A stretch of 64,000 nt of DNA from contig CANLLF010000002.1 in the NCBI GenBank assembly GCA_947491935.1, forward strand, positions 744,001 to 808,000, written 5' to 3'. The DNA comes from an uncultured Roseicyclus sp. Lineage in GTDB: Bacteria; Pseudomonadota; Alphaproteobacteria; Rhodobacterales; Rhodobacteraceae. A model generated the notes under the pieces. It had not been told where the DNA came from. It made no database searches and saw only the letters and a list, made by a program, of their open reading frames with translations. The position numbers were made by a program, and so were the translations under genes. How positions within the stretch are numbered: position 1 is the stretch's first letter; each line of letters opens with the position of its first letter. Shown here piece after piece: positions 52,164-61,623 of this stretch.

Positions 52164-53078
52164 ATGGCCGAGTGGCATGGCATCTATCCAATCCTCTATG
52201 CGTTCTGGGACGAAACCGATCGGTTGGACCGGGCGGCCATGGCGGCCCAGGTCGAGCACTGTATTGCCGCAGGCGCCCATGGGATCGCGGTGCTGGGGCT
52301 CGTCACCGAAGTCCACAAGATGGATGTCAACGAGCGCCTGCACCTCGTGGAGATGGTCGGCGAATTGATCGACGGGCGCGTGCCCTATGCGGTTACGATC
52401 GGAGAGCCGTCCCTTCCGGGCCAGATCAGCTTCGCGCGCGCCGCGGCACGGGCCGGAGCCGATTGGGTCATCCTCCAGCCGCCCGCCATCAAGGGCACCG
52501 GCCAGGACGATTTGATCCGGTTCTTCGGCGGTGTTGCCGACGCGGTCGACATCGACGTGGCCGTGCAGAACAACCCGGTCAATCTTGATGTCTCGATGTC
52601 CGTCCAGGGCCTGATCGAACTGAACCGGCAGCACCCCAACATCTCGATCCTGAAGGGTGAGGGGTTTTCAGTCGACATCGCCAAGGTCATCGAGGGGTCG
52701 GGCGGCGCGTTCCAGGTCTTTGGTGGCCATGGCGGTATCGAGTTTCCGGCTCTTTTGCGGTCCGGCGGGCGGGGCCTGATCCCGGCCCCGGATTTCCTGG
52801 CAGCCCAGGTGGCGCTCTACAACAATTGGAAACGCGGCTCCATCGCCGAGGCGGAAGCAATCCACCGCGCGCTCTTGCCGGCCATCGTCTTCATGTCCCG
52901 GTCTGTTCCCGGAATGCTGTGTTACGGAAAACGGTTATTCGCCCGCCAACTTGGAATTGCCGAGATCCATGAGCGTGGACCTGCCCTGACACCGACGCCC
53001 TTTGGCCTGTCGGAGATGCAGCGCTTCGCCGACGAAATCGCCGCCGCGGTGGAAGCGAAGTCGTTGGTGGCGGAGTAA
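52164..53078 (+). CDS. Dihydrodipicolinate-synthase-family protein 2
   Basis: A 304-residue paralogue-like protein with Schiff-base Lys164 in SILKGEG and VQNNP (134-138) at the usual YNxP position, again lacking the Tyr. It differs strongly from the enzyme at 50041 outside these motifs. One of the two may be an aldolase on a 2-keto-3-deoxy acid and the other a dehydratase (as for L-2-keto-3-deoxyarabinonate). Starts three bases after the dehydratase stop. Confidence 0.85.
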   Translation: MAEWHGIYPILYAFWDETDRLDRAAMAAQVEHCIAAGAHGIAVLGLVTEVHKMDVNERLHLVEMVGELIDGRVPYAVTIGEPSLPGQISFARAAARAGADWVILQPPAIKGTGQDDLIRFFGGVADAVDIDVAVQNNPVNLDVSMSVQGLIELNRQHPNISILKGEGFSVDIAKVIEGSGGAFQVFGGHGGIEFPALLRSGGRGLIPAPDFLAAQVALYNNWKRGSIAEAEAIHRALLPAIVFMSRSVPGMLCYGKRLFARQLGIAEIHERGPALTPTPFGLSEMQRFADEIAAAVEAKSLVAE

Positions 53079-53081
53079 ACC

Positions 53082-53975
53082 ATGGGTTTGATCGCGGTTG
53101 ATTGGGGAAGCTCGAATTGTAGGGCTTACCTGCTGAAGGACGGTCGCGTCGTGGCACGACGGGAGACCCGGCGCGGGATCAAAGCGCTCACCCACGACCA
53201 GTTTTCCCGGGAGTTCGACGCGTTGGTGGCGGATTGGTCCGGACAGGCCGAAGCGGCGGTTCTGTTCGGGATGGTCACAAGCAAGAACGGATGGGTGGAA
53301 ACGCCCTATGTCCAATGCCCGTCAACGCTGTCCGACCTCACAGCGGCCATGGTGTCCAGACCCCATGGTAGGCTGATGCTACATTTTCTGCCCGGTCTGT
53401 CCCAGACGTCGCCATACCCGGACGTTCTTCGGGGCGAAGAAATGCAGTTGTTTGGCCTCGACCCGACACCGATCGAGCAGATTGTCGTTTTGCCTGGCAC
53501 CCATTCCAAATGGTGCGTGGTCAAGAACGGATCAGTTCGATCCTTCCGCACGATCATAACCGGAGAGATGTTTCAGATACTTCTGGATCATTCTCTGGCC
53601 GGGCAATTGGCAACGTCGGCCACCATGGTAGAGGATGTTTTCGGAGCGGCCGTTCGGCGCGGCTTTCAGAGTGACACGATTATCGCAGATATCTTCTCGG
53701 CGCGATCTTCGGTCCTGCTCGGGTCGCTTGATGACGAGCATGTGCACTGCTTCCTGTCGGGACTGATGATCGGGCGGGAGCTTCGCGAAGGACTGACCCT
53801 AACACAGAATTCCGAGCCGGATCTGCTGTTTGTCGGGAACCCAGAGCTCGCGAAGCACTATGGCATGGCCTGCGACGCATTGCGGATACCGCGGACATCG
53901 CGCGATGCGACCACAAGCTTGAAGGCCGTAAACCAAATGGACCAAGGTTCGCTAGAAGACGTCGGCCCGCTCTAG
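53082..53975 (+). CDS. 2-Dehydro-3-deoxygalactonokinase family protein (DgoK-like)
   Basis: A 297-residue kinase of the DgoK family: phosphate-binding start LIAVDWGSSNCRAYLL, GMVTSKNGWVETPYVQCPST, VVLPGTHSKWCVVKNG and the C-terminal HCFLSGLMIGREL. It phosphorylates the 2-keto-3-deoxy-galactonate-type intermediate. Last gene of the locus, three bases after the second DHDPS-like gene. Its presence gives a De Ley-Doudoroff-type route. No DgoA-type aldolase is next to it, so one of the DHDPS-like proteins may do the cleavage. Confidence 0.88.
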   Translation: MGLIAVDWGSSNCRAYLLKDGRVVARRETRRGIKALTHDQFSREFDALVADWSGQAEAAVLFGMVTSKNGWVETPYVQCPSTLSDLTAAMVSRPHGRLMLHFLPGLSQTSPYPDVLRGEEMQLFGLDPTPIEQIVVLPGTHSKWCVVKNGSVRSFRTIITGEMFQILLDHSLAGQLATSATMVEDVFGAAVRRGFQSDTIIADIFSARSSVLLGSLDDEHVHCFLSGLMIGRELREGLTLTQNSEPDLLFVGNPELAKHYGMACDALRIPRTSRDATTSLKAVNQMDQGSLEDVGPL

Positions 53976-54533
53976 AATTTAGACAGCGCTCGTCGATCGA
54001 TCATGCCCTTTAAGGTAAGTTGTAGAATAGAGATGTTGTGGTTGTTGTTGCTTGGTTTGCGTGCGACGGCTCCAAGTATGAATTTTTGGGAAGCTACTTT
54101 CGCATCTAGGTGAATCCGTGAAGTTCGATATTTGAACGCTTTCCTTAGGTGTTTATGGACGCCGTACGAGAGCAACCGGTAAGGGCAATAGGACCCATTA
54201 TCGTCAAGGCTGTCGTCAGGCCCAGTCTTTACGTGTTTACTACGTGGACAAACGGGACCTTAGAATCGTCCCCTTTGCCAACGCTGCACTATTTCCAAAT
54301 ATCACAGCCTTGTCGCCGGATTGCACTGCATTTTGCGGACGCAGTCGCTGCCGAGCCGTGTTACGAGTTTGTCAAAAAAAGCACGGCGCATTGACATCAT
54401 TATCAAAATTCGTTTTCTAGAGCTCCACAAAAAAGCGCGCACGCCGCGCAATTCTGCTTTTGGCAAGGGCGGTTCTCCCTCACGCCGCGGATGATGGGCG
54501 GTATGACCTGAAGGCAGAGACATTCAAGCAAAC
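53976..54533. other. Gene-free stretch, 558 bp
   Basis: AT-richer than its surroundings with only short, unsupported frames. No repeat copy, tRNA or terminator was recognised. It separates two converging transcripts (the sugar-acid operon and the RND operon). Confidence 0.4.
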
Positions 54534-54863
54534 CTAAACGGCAATGCCAAATTCATCCCAAAGCGTACGCGCATGGCCCCAGTCCGGTGGCTCAGCCGCC
54601 TTACCGCTATAGACCTTGCCCGTCGCAATTTTAGCAAATGCTGCAACGGCGCGACGATGATGTCCCGATTGCGCATAGGCCCGGGAAGTTTCCACACTTT
54701 CCCAGAGGGTCAGTGTATGGTGAACGTCCCCGATCACCCGCTGGTCATGATGGATGTTGCCGGGATGGCATCTTGCCTGTTCGTAAGACCGTATGGCGTG
54801 GTAGAGAAACAAGGGCTGATAGAGTGGGGAGCGCAAAGTCAGCCCGGTCACGACGAGATACAT
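54534..54863 (-). CDS. Antibiotic-biosynthesis-monooxygenase-like (DUF3291-type) protein
   Basis: A 109-residue dimeric-barrel-like protein: MYLVVTGLTLRSPLYQPLFL, then HTLTLWESVETSRAYAQSGH and a final FAKIATGKVYSGKA with PDWGHARTLWDEFG. The HTLTxWES pattern is that of ABM/DUF3291 proteins. It is the last gene of the efflux operon, four bases after the SDR stop. Cofactor-free oxidation or ligand binding is possible; no catalytic residue can be assigned. Confidence 0.65.
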   Translation of the reverse strand: MYLVVTGLTLRSPLYQPLFLYHAIRSYEQARCHPGNIHHDQRVIGDVHHTLTLWESVETSRAYAQSGHHRRAVAAFAKIATGKVYSGKAAEPPDWGHARTLWDEFGIAV

Positions 54864-54867
54864 GGGC

Positions 54868-55653
54868 TTAGGTGTCCTTCGTCGTTAGCATCATCGGTTT
54901 CATTGCCATGGCGATGGCGCGCGTGCGCAATCCACGCGGCAGGACTGCAAGGCTTCCTTGTAAAAACTTGTTTAGTGCCGTCGGCCTGACCGTTCCCCCG
55001 CCAGGCAGGGCCGCAAGCGCCGAAACGGCGACTTGACGGGGCGTTGCTCCCGATGAGGTATCCATGCCAGAGCGCGCGCCAAAACCCGAGGCCACGGGAC
55101 CCGGCGCCACGGCGAGGACATCAAGCCAGGGCACTTCGGCGCGCAGCCCTTCGGCAAAGACCTGGTTCCATGCCTTCGTGGCCGCATAATTGGCCGATCG
55201 TGGCACGCCCTGAAAAGCGACGATGGAGGAAAAGAGCATCAAGCCACCCCGCCCGGGCGCTGCCATGTGGTTTACAGACCACCGTGATAGGGCAAGGACG
55301 GACTTGCAGTTCACGTCGATCATCGACAACTCGTCCGCAAGGTTGGTCTCTGCCAGCGGACCCGTCAGGCCAAAGCCAGCCGCGCAGACGGTCAGGCCGA
55401 TGTTGATGTCCCGCTCATCCAGCGCTGTCGGAAGCGCTGTCGGGTCGGCAAGATCCATGGGCAAGACCTCAATTTCAACCGAATGTTCGGCCTTGAGGGC
55501 TGTCGCCAATGCGTCCAAGCGCTCAGCCCGCCGCGCGACGAGCACAAGGTCCATCCCTTTCGCTGCAAGCTCACGGGAAATCGCCGCCCCAATCCCGTCT
55601 GATGCGCCGGTGATCAGGGCTGCCCCGCCATAACGTACTTTAAAATCTGTCAT
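54868..55653 (-). CDS. Short-chain dehydrogenase/reductase (efflux operon)
   Basis: A 261-residue SDR with TGASDGIGAAISREL, CAAGFG in place of NNAG, and Tyr-x-x-x-Lys in NYAATKAWNQ. Its start overlaps the RND stop (ATGA), so it is co-translated with the pump. SDRs of the DltE/SadH subgroup carry the same layout. It may modify a substrate of the pump; this is inference. Confidence 0.85.
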   Translation of the reverse strand: MTDFKVRYGGAALITGASDGIGAAISRELAAKGMDLVLVARRAERLDALATALKAEHSVEIEVLPMDLADPTALPTALDERDINIGLTVCAAGFGLTGPLAETNLADELSMIDVNCKSVLALSRWSVNHMAAPGRGGLMLFSSIVAFQGVPRSANYAATKAWNQVFAEGLRAEVPWLDVLAVAPGPVASGFGARSGMDTSSGATPRQVAVSALAALPGGGTVRPTALNKFLQGSLAVLPRGLRTRAIAMAMKPMMLTTKDT

Positions 55654-58600
55654 TCTGCTGCCTGTAGGATAAGGGTTGGACGTGTATTGCCTGTCGCCTC
55701 GGAAACCTCCGGCGCGCGTTTCGCCTTCCCGCGCCCGGCGTAGAACAGGCGGAATGCTGGCGGGGTGAAGTAGAAGCTGACGACGGTGGAAAGCGCCACG
55801 CCACCGGCGACGGCCATGGCGAAGGGCGGCCAGAACCCGCCGCCCGCCAGGATCAGCGGCAGAAAGCCACCCACGGTCGTAATCGTGGTCGATACGATGT
55901 GGCGGGATGAGTTCATCACCACTTGCGCCATCGCGGCGGTATCACCTGCGTTGGCCTCCGCGTCCTCCTGAAGGGCGGTCATGATGATGAGTGCGGCGTT
56001 GATCGACACGCCGATGGAGCCAATCAGGCCGATGATGGCGTTAATTCCGAAGGGATAATCGAAGATTGCCAACGCCAGCATCGACAAGCCCGCCGAAAGG
56101 CCACTGACCACCAGCGCGATTGACGCGAGGCGAAACGACCAGAACGTCATCACCACGACGGCAATCGAGAGCGTCACGATCAGCCCCAGCGAAGCCACGA
56201 GATTGTTGAGCGTGTCGGAACGTGCGTCGGCATCGCCACCGATTTCCAGCCGCACGCCGGGGGGCAGCGCGAAGCCGCTGGCGTCGATGCGCGCGCGGAT
56301 GTCGACTAGCGCCTCTTCGGGCAGGACGCCGCGCAGGATGAAGGCCTGGACCGTGTTCATCCGCTCCGCGTTGCGGCGGGTGATGTCGCTTTCGCCGGGC
56401 TCGAGCACCACGTCGGCCAGCGCTGAAAGGGGCGTGAAAGCCTGAGGGGCACCGGGCGGGAGAATGATGGGCAGGTCGCGGATGGCGGAGGGATCGCGTC
56501 GTATTTCTGCACCCAGGCGGACGCGAACGGGAAGCTCCTCGGTTCCCTCGACCAGCGATCCGCCAGTAACCCCGCTGAGCGCGGTATCGAGTTGGCGGGC
56601 GATGTCGCCGGGCGTCAGCCCGACGAGCCGCGCGCGGCCCTCTGACACATCGACGGAGAGCTGCGGCGCGGGGTCGGTCAGCGAGGCGCGGGCCAGTGTC
56701 ACCATGTCGGCCCCATCAATCAGGATGCGCAGTTCTTCTCCGGCCGCGCGCAGGGCGGAGAGATCGTCGCCCACAAGCCGGAACTCGACCGGGGCGGCCA
56801 CGGGCGGGCCCTGTACCAAGCTACGGACCAACACCTGAGCCTCCGGTGCGAGGGTCGGCAGGCGGCGCTGCAGATCGGGGACGATCTGTTCCGTCGCATC
56901 AGGCGAGGCAGTGCGGATCAACGCCTGGGCGTAGCGCGGCGCCTGATCGCGTCCCCCCGTGATGTTGTAGTAAAAGGCGGGGGCGGAACGTCCGATGGTC
57001 CAGCTGACGCTTTCGATCCCATCGGTCGCCCGCAGCGCCGCATCGAGCACGGCGACGGTGGTTTGCGTCCGGTCAATGCCGGAACCGGTGGGTAGGTCGA
57101 CCTCAATATGGAATTGATCACGGTCGACGCCCGGAAAGAACTGCGCGGTCAAAAGGGGGAGCGAGGCAAACCCGAGAGTCGGCAGGATCAACGCGATGGC
57201 CATGGCGCGGATGGGATTGTTGATCGCCAAGCGAAGGGAGGCGGCAAAGGCGGTGCCGAGAAAACCCGCGGGAATGCCCCGCGACAGCAGCCCGCCCCGC
57301 CCCTTGAGCGGCATGGTCCAGCCTGCCAGGGCGGGCGTGATCGTGACAGCCACGACGAAGGACCACAGAAGCATAATGACCACCGCGATGGCGATGGAGC
57401 CTACGAAATCCCCCGCCGCGCCTGGCAAGAGGATCATCGGCGTGAAGCCCAGGGCCGTCGTGACAGTTGAGGCGAAAAGCGGCATGGTCAGCCGGTGCAT
57501 CGATTGGCGAACGGCATCGATCCGCGCGGTGCCGTCGCGCAGGCGGCGGCCGATTTCGTCGGTCATTACGATGCCCGCGTCGACCAATAGGCCCAGTGCC
57601 ACGATCAGGCCCGTGACCGACATCTGATGGATCGGCAGGCCGATCAGGTTCATCGTGAAAAGCGTGGCAAGCGTGACAACCGGCAGGATCACCGCCACGA
57701 TCAGCGCCGCCCGCAGGCCGAGCGTGACCAGCAGCACCGCAAGGACGAGGGCTACGCCAAGTGCCATGTTGGTGCCGACCTCCGCCAGGCGTTCGGCGGT
57801 GTAGGTGGATTGGTCGAAGACCAACTCCATCGCGAGGCCACCGGGTACCAACGGCGCGAAGTCTTCCAGTTCTGCCCGGATGTTGGCGGCCCAGGCGTCG
57901 ATTTGAAGCCCATCATCAAGCACCGCCGCGACCAGGATCGCGGGCCGCCCGTTATGCAGCGCCAGTTCCGATACCGGTTGCCTAGGGCCACGCGTGACCT
58001 GGGCGATGTCACCCACGCGCAGGGTGGTGCCATCTGCCCCTTCGCGTAGGACGATATCGCGCAGACGGTCTAGGGTTTCGATTTCGCCGGAGACCTCCAA
58101 AATCAGGTCGTCGCCATCGCCGCTGAGCCGACCGGCGCTGACCTTGGCGTCCGATGCCGCGATCAGCCCGGCGACGGCATCGGCCGTCAGCCCGAGCGCC
58201 GCGGTACGCGCCGTATCAAGGGTGACTGCGATCTCTTCCTCGGGCTGGCCGAAAAGATCGACCTGCTTGGTCCCCGGCACCGAGCGCAACGCATCGGCCA
58301 GAGCGTCGCCATAGCGGGCGGCAAGGGTCATCGGCACCGTGTCGTGGGTAGCGCTGAGAGCGATGATCGCACTGTAGGCATTGACACCGTCACTATCGAC
58401 CTCGGGGGTGAGGGCACCGGAGGGCAGCGGGACATCTGCCACCGCGTCGCGGATCTCGGACCAGACCTGCTCGATCCGATCATCAGGCAGCGTTTCCAAC
58501 AGATCGATCTGAATAATCGAAATGCCCGTGGCGCTGACCGATTGCAGGGTGTCGACCTCGGACACTTCGCGCAGGGCTTCTTCCAGCTCGGCGGTGACGA

Positions 58601-58778
58601 GAGCTTCGACCCGCTCGGGATCGGCACCGGGAAAGGACGTGGTGACGGAGGCGAAGAGGTTGGTAATCGTCGGATCTTCTTGCCGCCCAATGGCCAGCAG
58701 CGCAGAGGCACCGGCAGCGATGATCACCAGCAGCGCCAGCGCCACCATGCGCGGTTGGCGAAAGCTCAGTGTGCCCAT
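55650..58778 (-). CDS. RND-family efflux transporter inner-membrane subunit
   Basis: A 1042-residue RND protein, full length for the family (about 1030-1070). Twelve helices with the internal duplication: long periplasmic loops follow the first and seventh helices, and charged helix 4 contains the proton-relay region GLLVDAGIVMTDEIGRRL. It is a HAE-type or divergent RND (TriC/VexK-like) pump that works with the adaptor at 58766. No outer-membrane TolC gene is nearby. Overlaps the adaptor by 13 bases and the SDR by four bases. Confidence 0.92.
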   Translation of the reverse strand: MGTLSFRQPRMVALALLVIIAAGASALLAIGRQEDPTITNLFASVTTSFPGADPERVEALVTAELEEALREVSEVDTLQSVSATGISIIQIDLLETLPDDRIEQVWSEIRDAVADVPLPSGALTPEVDSDGVNAYSAIIALSATHDTVPMTLAARYGDALADALRSVPGTKQVDLFGQPEEEIAVTLDTARTAALGLTADAVAGLIAASDAKVSAGRLSGDGDDLILEVSGEIETLDRLRDIVLREGADGTTLRVGDIAQVTRGPRQPVSELALHNGRPAILVAAVLDDGLQIDAWAANIRAELEDFAPLVPGGLAMELVFDQSTYTAERLAEVGTNMALGVALVLAVLLVTLGLRAALIVAVILPVVTLATLFTMNLIGLPIHQMSVTGLIVALGLLVDAGIVMTDEIGRRLRDGTARIDAVRQSMHRLTMPLFASTVTTALGFTPMILLPGAAGDFVGSIAIAVVIMLLWSFVVAVTITPALAGWTMPLKGRGGLLSRGIPAGFLGTAFAASLRLAINNPIRAMAIALILPTLGFASLPLLTAQFFPGVDRDQFHIEVDLPTGSGIDRTQTTVAVLDAALRATDGIESVSWTIGRSAPAFYYNITGGRDQAPRYAQALIRTASPDATEQIVPDLQRRLPTLAPEAQVLVRSLVQGPPVAAPVEFRLVGDDLSALRAAGEELRILIDGADMVTLARASLTDPAPQLSVDVSEGRARLVGLTPGDIARQLDTALSGVTGGSLVEGTEELPVRVRLGAEIRRDPSAIRDLPIILPPGAPQAFTPLSALADVVLEPGESDITRRNAERMNTVQAFILRGVLPEEALVDIRARIDASGFALPPGVRLEIGGDADARSDTLNNLVASLGLIVTLSIAVVVMTFWSFRLASIALVVSGLSAGLSMLALAIFDYPFGINAIIGLIGSIGVSINAALIIMTALQEDAEANAGDTAAMAQVVMNSSRHIVSTTITTVGGFLPLILAGGGFWPPFAMAVAGGVALSTVVSFYFTPPAFRLFYAGRGKAKRAPEVSEATGNTRPTLILQAAE

Positions 58779-59929
58779 GCGATGACCTCCGTCACTTCGA
58801 TGCGCTGACCGGGCACGACCCGGTGCGTCCCCCCCGGCACGAACAGGTCGCCGTCGCGGAAGGTGCCGCGCACGAAGGCGGCGTCGGCGTCCAGGTGAAT
58901 GATCTCGGCAGCTTCGATGACAAGCCCCTCGTCGCGGATCACCATCAGCGTCCAGGTCCCACGCGACCCCTGGCGCAACGCCGACAGCGGCACCCAGGCC
59001 CCTTCGGTCTGAACGGTCGCGGTCAGGGTGATCTCGCCCGTTTCGCCCGCGGCAGGGGCCGCGATGTCAGCGGGGAAATCGAAAAAGGCGATCCTTGTGC
59101 GCGAGGTCGGATCCAGTTCGGGGGACAGATGCGCGAGGGTCACGGTGTGGTCCACGCCGCCTATCGAAACGGTCGCCGTCTGCCCCAGGGTCAGGGCGGC
59201 CGCTAGGGTCGGGTCGAGGCCCACGCGGAACCGCGGGGCGGCACGTTCGAGCATTTGGACAACCGGCGTGCCGGGGGCAATGACGGCGCCCGCGTCGATC
59301 ACGCGCGCCGCGACGTAGCCGTCGAAGGGGGCTTGTAGCGCGGACTTGGCGAGATTGATGTCAACGATTTCGAGGCTTGCGTCGATGCCTGCGATTTCAG
59401 CCTCCAACCGCGCCAGCCCCAATGAGGTGTCGTCCACCGTCTGCGCGGTGGCGAAACCACGGTCCAGAAGCTCCACCTGACGTGTGTTGGTTCGGCGCGC
59501 AAGCTCCACCTCGGCCATGATCGCGGCGCGTTGTGCGATCAGCCGGGCCCGTTCGGCCCGCAAAAGGCGGGTGTCGAGCATAGCGATCGTGTCGCCAGCT
59601 TCAACAAAATCACCTTCTCGCACGGTGATGGACTGCACCAACCCCGAAAGCTCAAACGCCAGATCGGTTTGCTGGCGCGCCTCCACCTGGCCGGAAAAGG
59701 TGCGCGCAATGTCGTGGCTGGGTTGTATGGCGATGCGAGAGGCCGCGACCGGCGTGGCCGGGGCCGCATCGGGCACGGGACGGTCCGCGGCCCGTTCGGC
59801 GAGCACCTCTCGTCCAGAGACGATGGCAAGGCCGACGCCCGCAAGAACGGCGATGGTTAGCGTAAGGCGCATCGCCCCGATGGCGATGAGGCGCAAGGCG
59901 GAAAAAAGCTTCGTTGATCGCGGCGACAT
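58766..59929 (-). CDS. RND efflux periplasmic adaptor (membrane-fusion protein)
   Basis: A 387-residue protein with an N-terminal membrane anchor (LTLTIAVLAGVGLAIV), biotinyl-lipoyl halves (RTFSGQVEARQQTDLAFELS and LQAPFDGYVAARVIDAG), a short hairpin coiled coil between them, and a beta-barrel domain (ITLTATVQTEGAWVPLSALR). First gene of the operon 59929-54534, divergent from a TetR regulator. Confidence 0.9.
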   Translation of the reverse strand: MSPRSTKLFSALRLIAIGAMRLTLTIAVLAGVGLAIVSGREVLAERAADRPVPDAAPATPVAASRIAIQPSHDIARTFSGQVEARQQTDLAFELSGLVQSITVREGDFVEAGDTIAMLDTRLLRAERARLIAQRAAIMAEVELARRTNTRQVELLDRGFATAQTVDDTSLGLARLEAEIAGIDASLEIVDINLAKSALQAPFDGYVAARVIDAGAVIAPGTPVVQMLERAAPRFRVGLDPTLAAALTLGQTATVSIGGVDHTVTLAHLSPELDPTSRTRIAFFDFPADIAAPAAGETGEITLTATVQTEGAWVPLSALRQGSRGTWTLMVIRDEGLVIEAAEIIHLDADAAFVRGTFRDGDLFVPGGTHRVVPGQRIEVTEVIAWAH

Positions 59930-59941
59930 CGGATAGCCTCT

Positions 59942-59982
59942 TGTAAGTTAGCGTTGCTTACATATGTTTGCGTCTCTAACTT
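59942..59982. promoter_or_regulatory. TetR-type operator in the divergent efflux promoter
   Basis: TGTAAG-N9-CTTACA (59942-59962) is a perfect inverted repeat, overlapping a wider one, AAGTTAG (59945-59951) with CTAACTT (59976-59982). Both lie in the 81-bp gap between the adaptor start (59929) and the TetR start (60011). Confidence 0.6.
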
Positions 59983-60010
59983 TGACAAGGAAAACTTTGG
60001 GGGGGGTGCC

Positions 60011-60622
60011 ATGGCCGACGTAAAGACCTCGGTGCATTCGAAAAAATCCTATCATCACGGGGACTTGCGCGGGCAGCTTCTTGAGGCCGTGCGCGAGTTG
60101 GTCGAAGAACACGGCCCCGACGGTTTCTCGATTTCACAGGCGTGCAAGCGGGCCGGCGTTAGCACTGCGGCCCCCTACAAGCATTTCAAGGATAGGCACG
60201 AGATCCTGCGCGGCGTTGTCCTTTTGGCGATGGATCGACTGATCGCCGCGATGCAGGAAGGAGCGGACAGTTACCCGCCCGGCGATCCCAACCGCATCGC
60301 CGCCATCGGTCGCGCCTATATCGATTTCGCGCGCGCAGAGCCTGGGATTTTCCGCACCATGTTTGGTCTGACCGAGAGCCATAGCGAAGACCCGGAACTG
60401 ACAAAGGCTGGTGCGAGTGCGAACGGTATCGTTGAGAATGTGGTTGGCGACTACCTCGAACTTGCGCCAACGCATCCGCAAGTCAAGCTGCGCGCCTATG
60501 CGTTGTGGTGCTTTGTGCACGGGCATTCGTTTTTGTTGTTGGATTCGAAACATATCGAAGGGCTTACGAACACGGAGGAGAACGAAATGCTCGCACTTGT
60601 CGGCCAAGCCATGCTGTCCTGA
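60011..60622 (+). CDS. TetR-family repressor with WHG-type C-terminal domain
   Basis: A 203-residue TetR protein. The HTH is FSISQACKRAGVSTAAPYKH and the end of the first domain KDRHEILRGVVLLAMDRL. The C-terminal region (AAIGRAYIDFARAEPGIFRT, then WCFVHGHSFLLLDS) fits the WHG/TetR_C_33 family. The frame is open upstream to 59954, but that part overlaps the operators; the ATG at 60011 is the family start. It probably represses the RND operon. Confidence 0.88.
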   Translation: MADVKTSVHSKKSYHHGDLRGQLLEAVRELVEEHGPDGFSISQACKRAGVSTAAPYKHFKDRHEILRGVVLLAMDRLIAAMQEGADSYPPGDPNRIAAIGRAYIDFARAEPGIFRTMFGLTESHSEDPELTKAGASANGIVENVVGDYLELAPTHPQVKLRAYALWCFVHGHSFLLLDSKHIEGLTNTEENEMLALVGQAMLS

Positions 60623-60977
60623 GCCGCTCCTTCTTTCTATCGATCCGTCGAATGAAAGGGACTTACCTGATGTGCTCCCCTGACGTGTCCTTGCTTTAAG
60701 GATCGTCTGTTCTCACACGAAGGGCAGGCGCGCCCGCTGGGGTGCGTCAGGGGCCATCAATCACAGGGAACTTGGTCACGATCAATGAAAATTATCGTGG
60801 CGCGCTTGCTCAAGTAAAGCTGCCGCCCATCATCGGAGGACTAAGGGCTAAGTTGCGGACCTTCCTGACTTTCGCTGCGGCTGCACCGATGTCTGCTATG
60901 CCGAACACAAAATGGTTTGCCAGATTTCCTTTGGTGGAACATAGTAAGAACAAATTAGCGCAAGGAAAGGTCAGACA
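60623..60977. other. Gene-free stretch, 355 bp
   Basis: No gene. It includes a segment near 60850-60910 (GCTGCGGCTGCACC and GATGTCTGCTATGCCGAAC) that resembles words of the dispersed repeat but does not align along its whole length. AAGGAAAGG before 60978 is the LysE ribosome binding site. Confidence 0.4.
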
Positions 60978-61619
60978 ATGCAGGACATTTCGCTTTATCT
61001 CCCAGGTATTCTTCTGGCCTACTCGGCCTTCCTTCTCGCCATCGCCAGTCCGGGGCCGAATATCCTTGCTGTCATAGGAACCTCGATGAGTGTGAACCGC
61101 GCTTCAGGTATGTCACTTGCCATGGGCGTTGCGACCGGATCGTTTACATGGGCCCTGCTGACGGTGTTTGGGCTTTCGGCCGTCTTGGCGACCTACGCCT
61201 CGGCACTGTTGTTTATCAAGATTTTCGGCGGGCTCTATCTACTTTGGCTGGCCTACAAGTCCTTTAAATCGGCAGCCTCAAGCCATGACATTGAGGCAAA
61301 GGAACTGGCCGGAGGTCGCCGCACACCGTTTGGTTATTTCCAGCGCGGCTACATCATCCAAATGACGAACCCAAAAGCGGCACTTGCTTGGATTGCGATC
61401 ATCTCACTTGGTCTGAAAGAAGGCGCACCGCTATGGGTTGGAGCCGTGATCGTTCTGGGCACCTTCGCGCTCTCGATCATCATTCACCTTCTCTACGCGG
61501 TTGCATTCTCCACCCCTTTAATGGTGCGCGTCTACGGCAAGGCCCGTCGTGTCATTCAAGGTGTCCTCGGCACATTCTTCGCACTTGCTGGTTTGCGGCT
61601 CCTAACGAGCAGGAGCTAA
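60978..61619 (+). CDS. LysE-family amino-acid exporter
   Basis: A 213-residue six-helix LysE/RhtB-type exporter: SPGPNILAVIGTSMSVNRAS after helix 1 is the family signature, followed by GVATGSFTWALLTVFGLSAV, GGLYLLWLAYKSFKSA and the later QMTNPKAALAWIAIISLG. It is five bases from the monooxygenase-like gene and likely co-transcribed. Substrate is an amino acid or derivative. Confidence 0.9.
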   Translation: MQDISLYLPGILLAYSAFLLAIASPGPNILAVIGTSMSVNRASGMSLAMGVATGSFTWALLTVFGLSAVLATYASALLFIKIFGGLYLLWLAYKSFKSAASSHDIEAKELAGGRRTPFGYFQRGYIIQMTNPKAALAWIAIISLGLKEGAPLWVGAVIVLGTFALSIIIHLLYAVAFSTPLMVRVYGKARRVIQGVLGTFFALAGLRLLTSRS

Positions 61620-61623
61620 CTGC

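Noticed and set aside
54149-54523. Short frames in the 558-bp gap after the kinase gene
   Set aside because: AT-rich, no family match and no ribosome binding site.
60850-60910. Possible further copy of the dispersed repeat upstream of the LysE gene
   Set aside because: Single words match but the order and spacing of the repeat are not kept.
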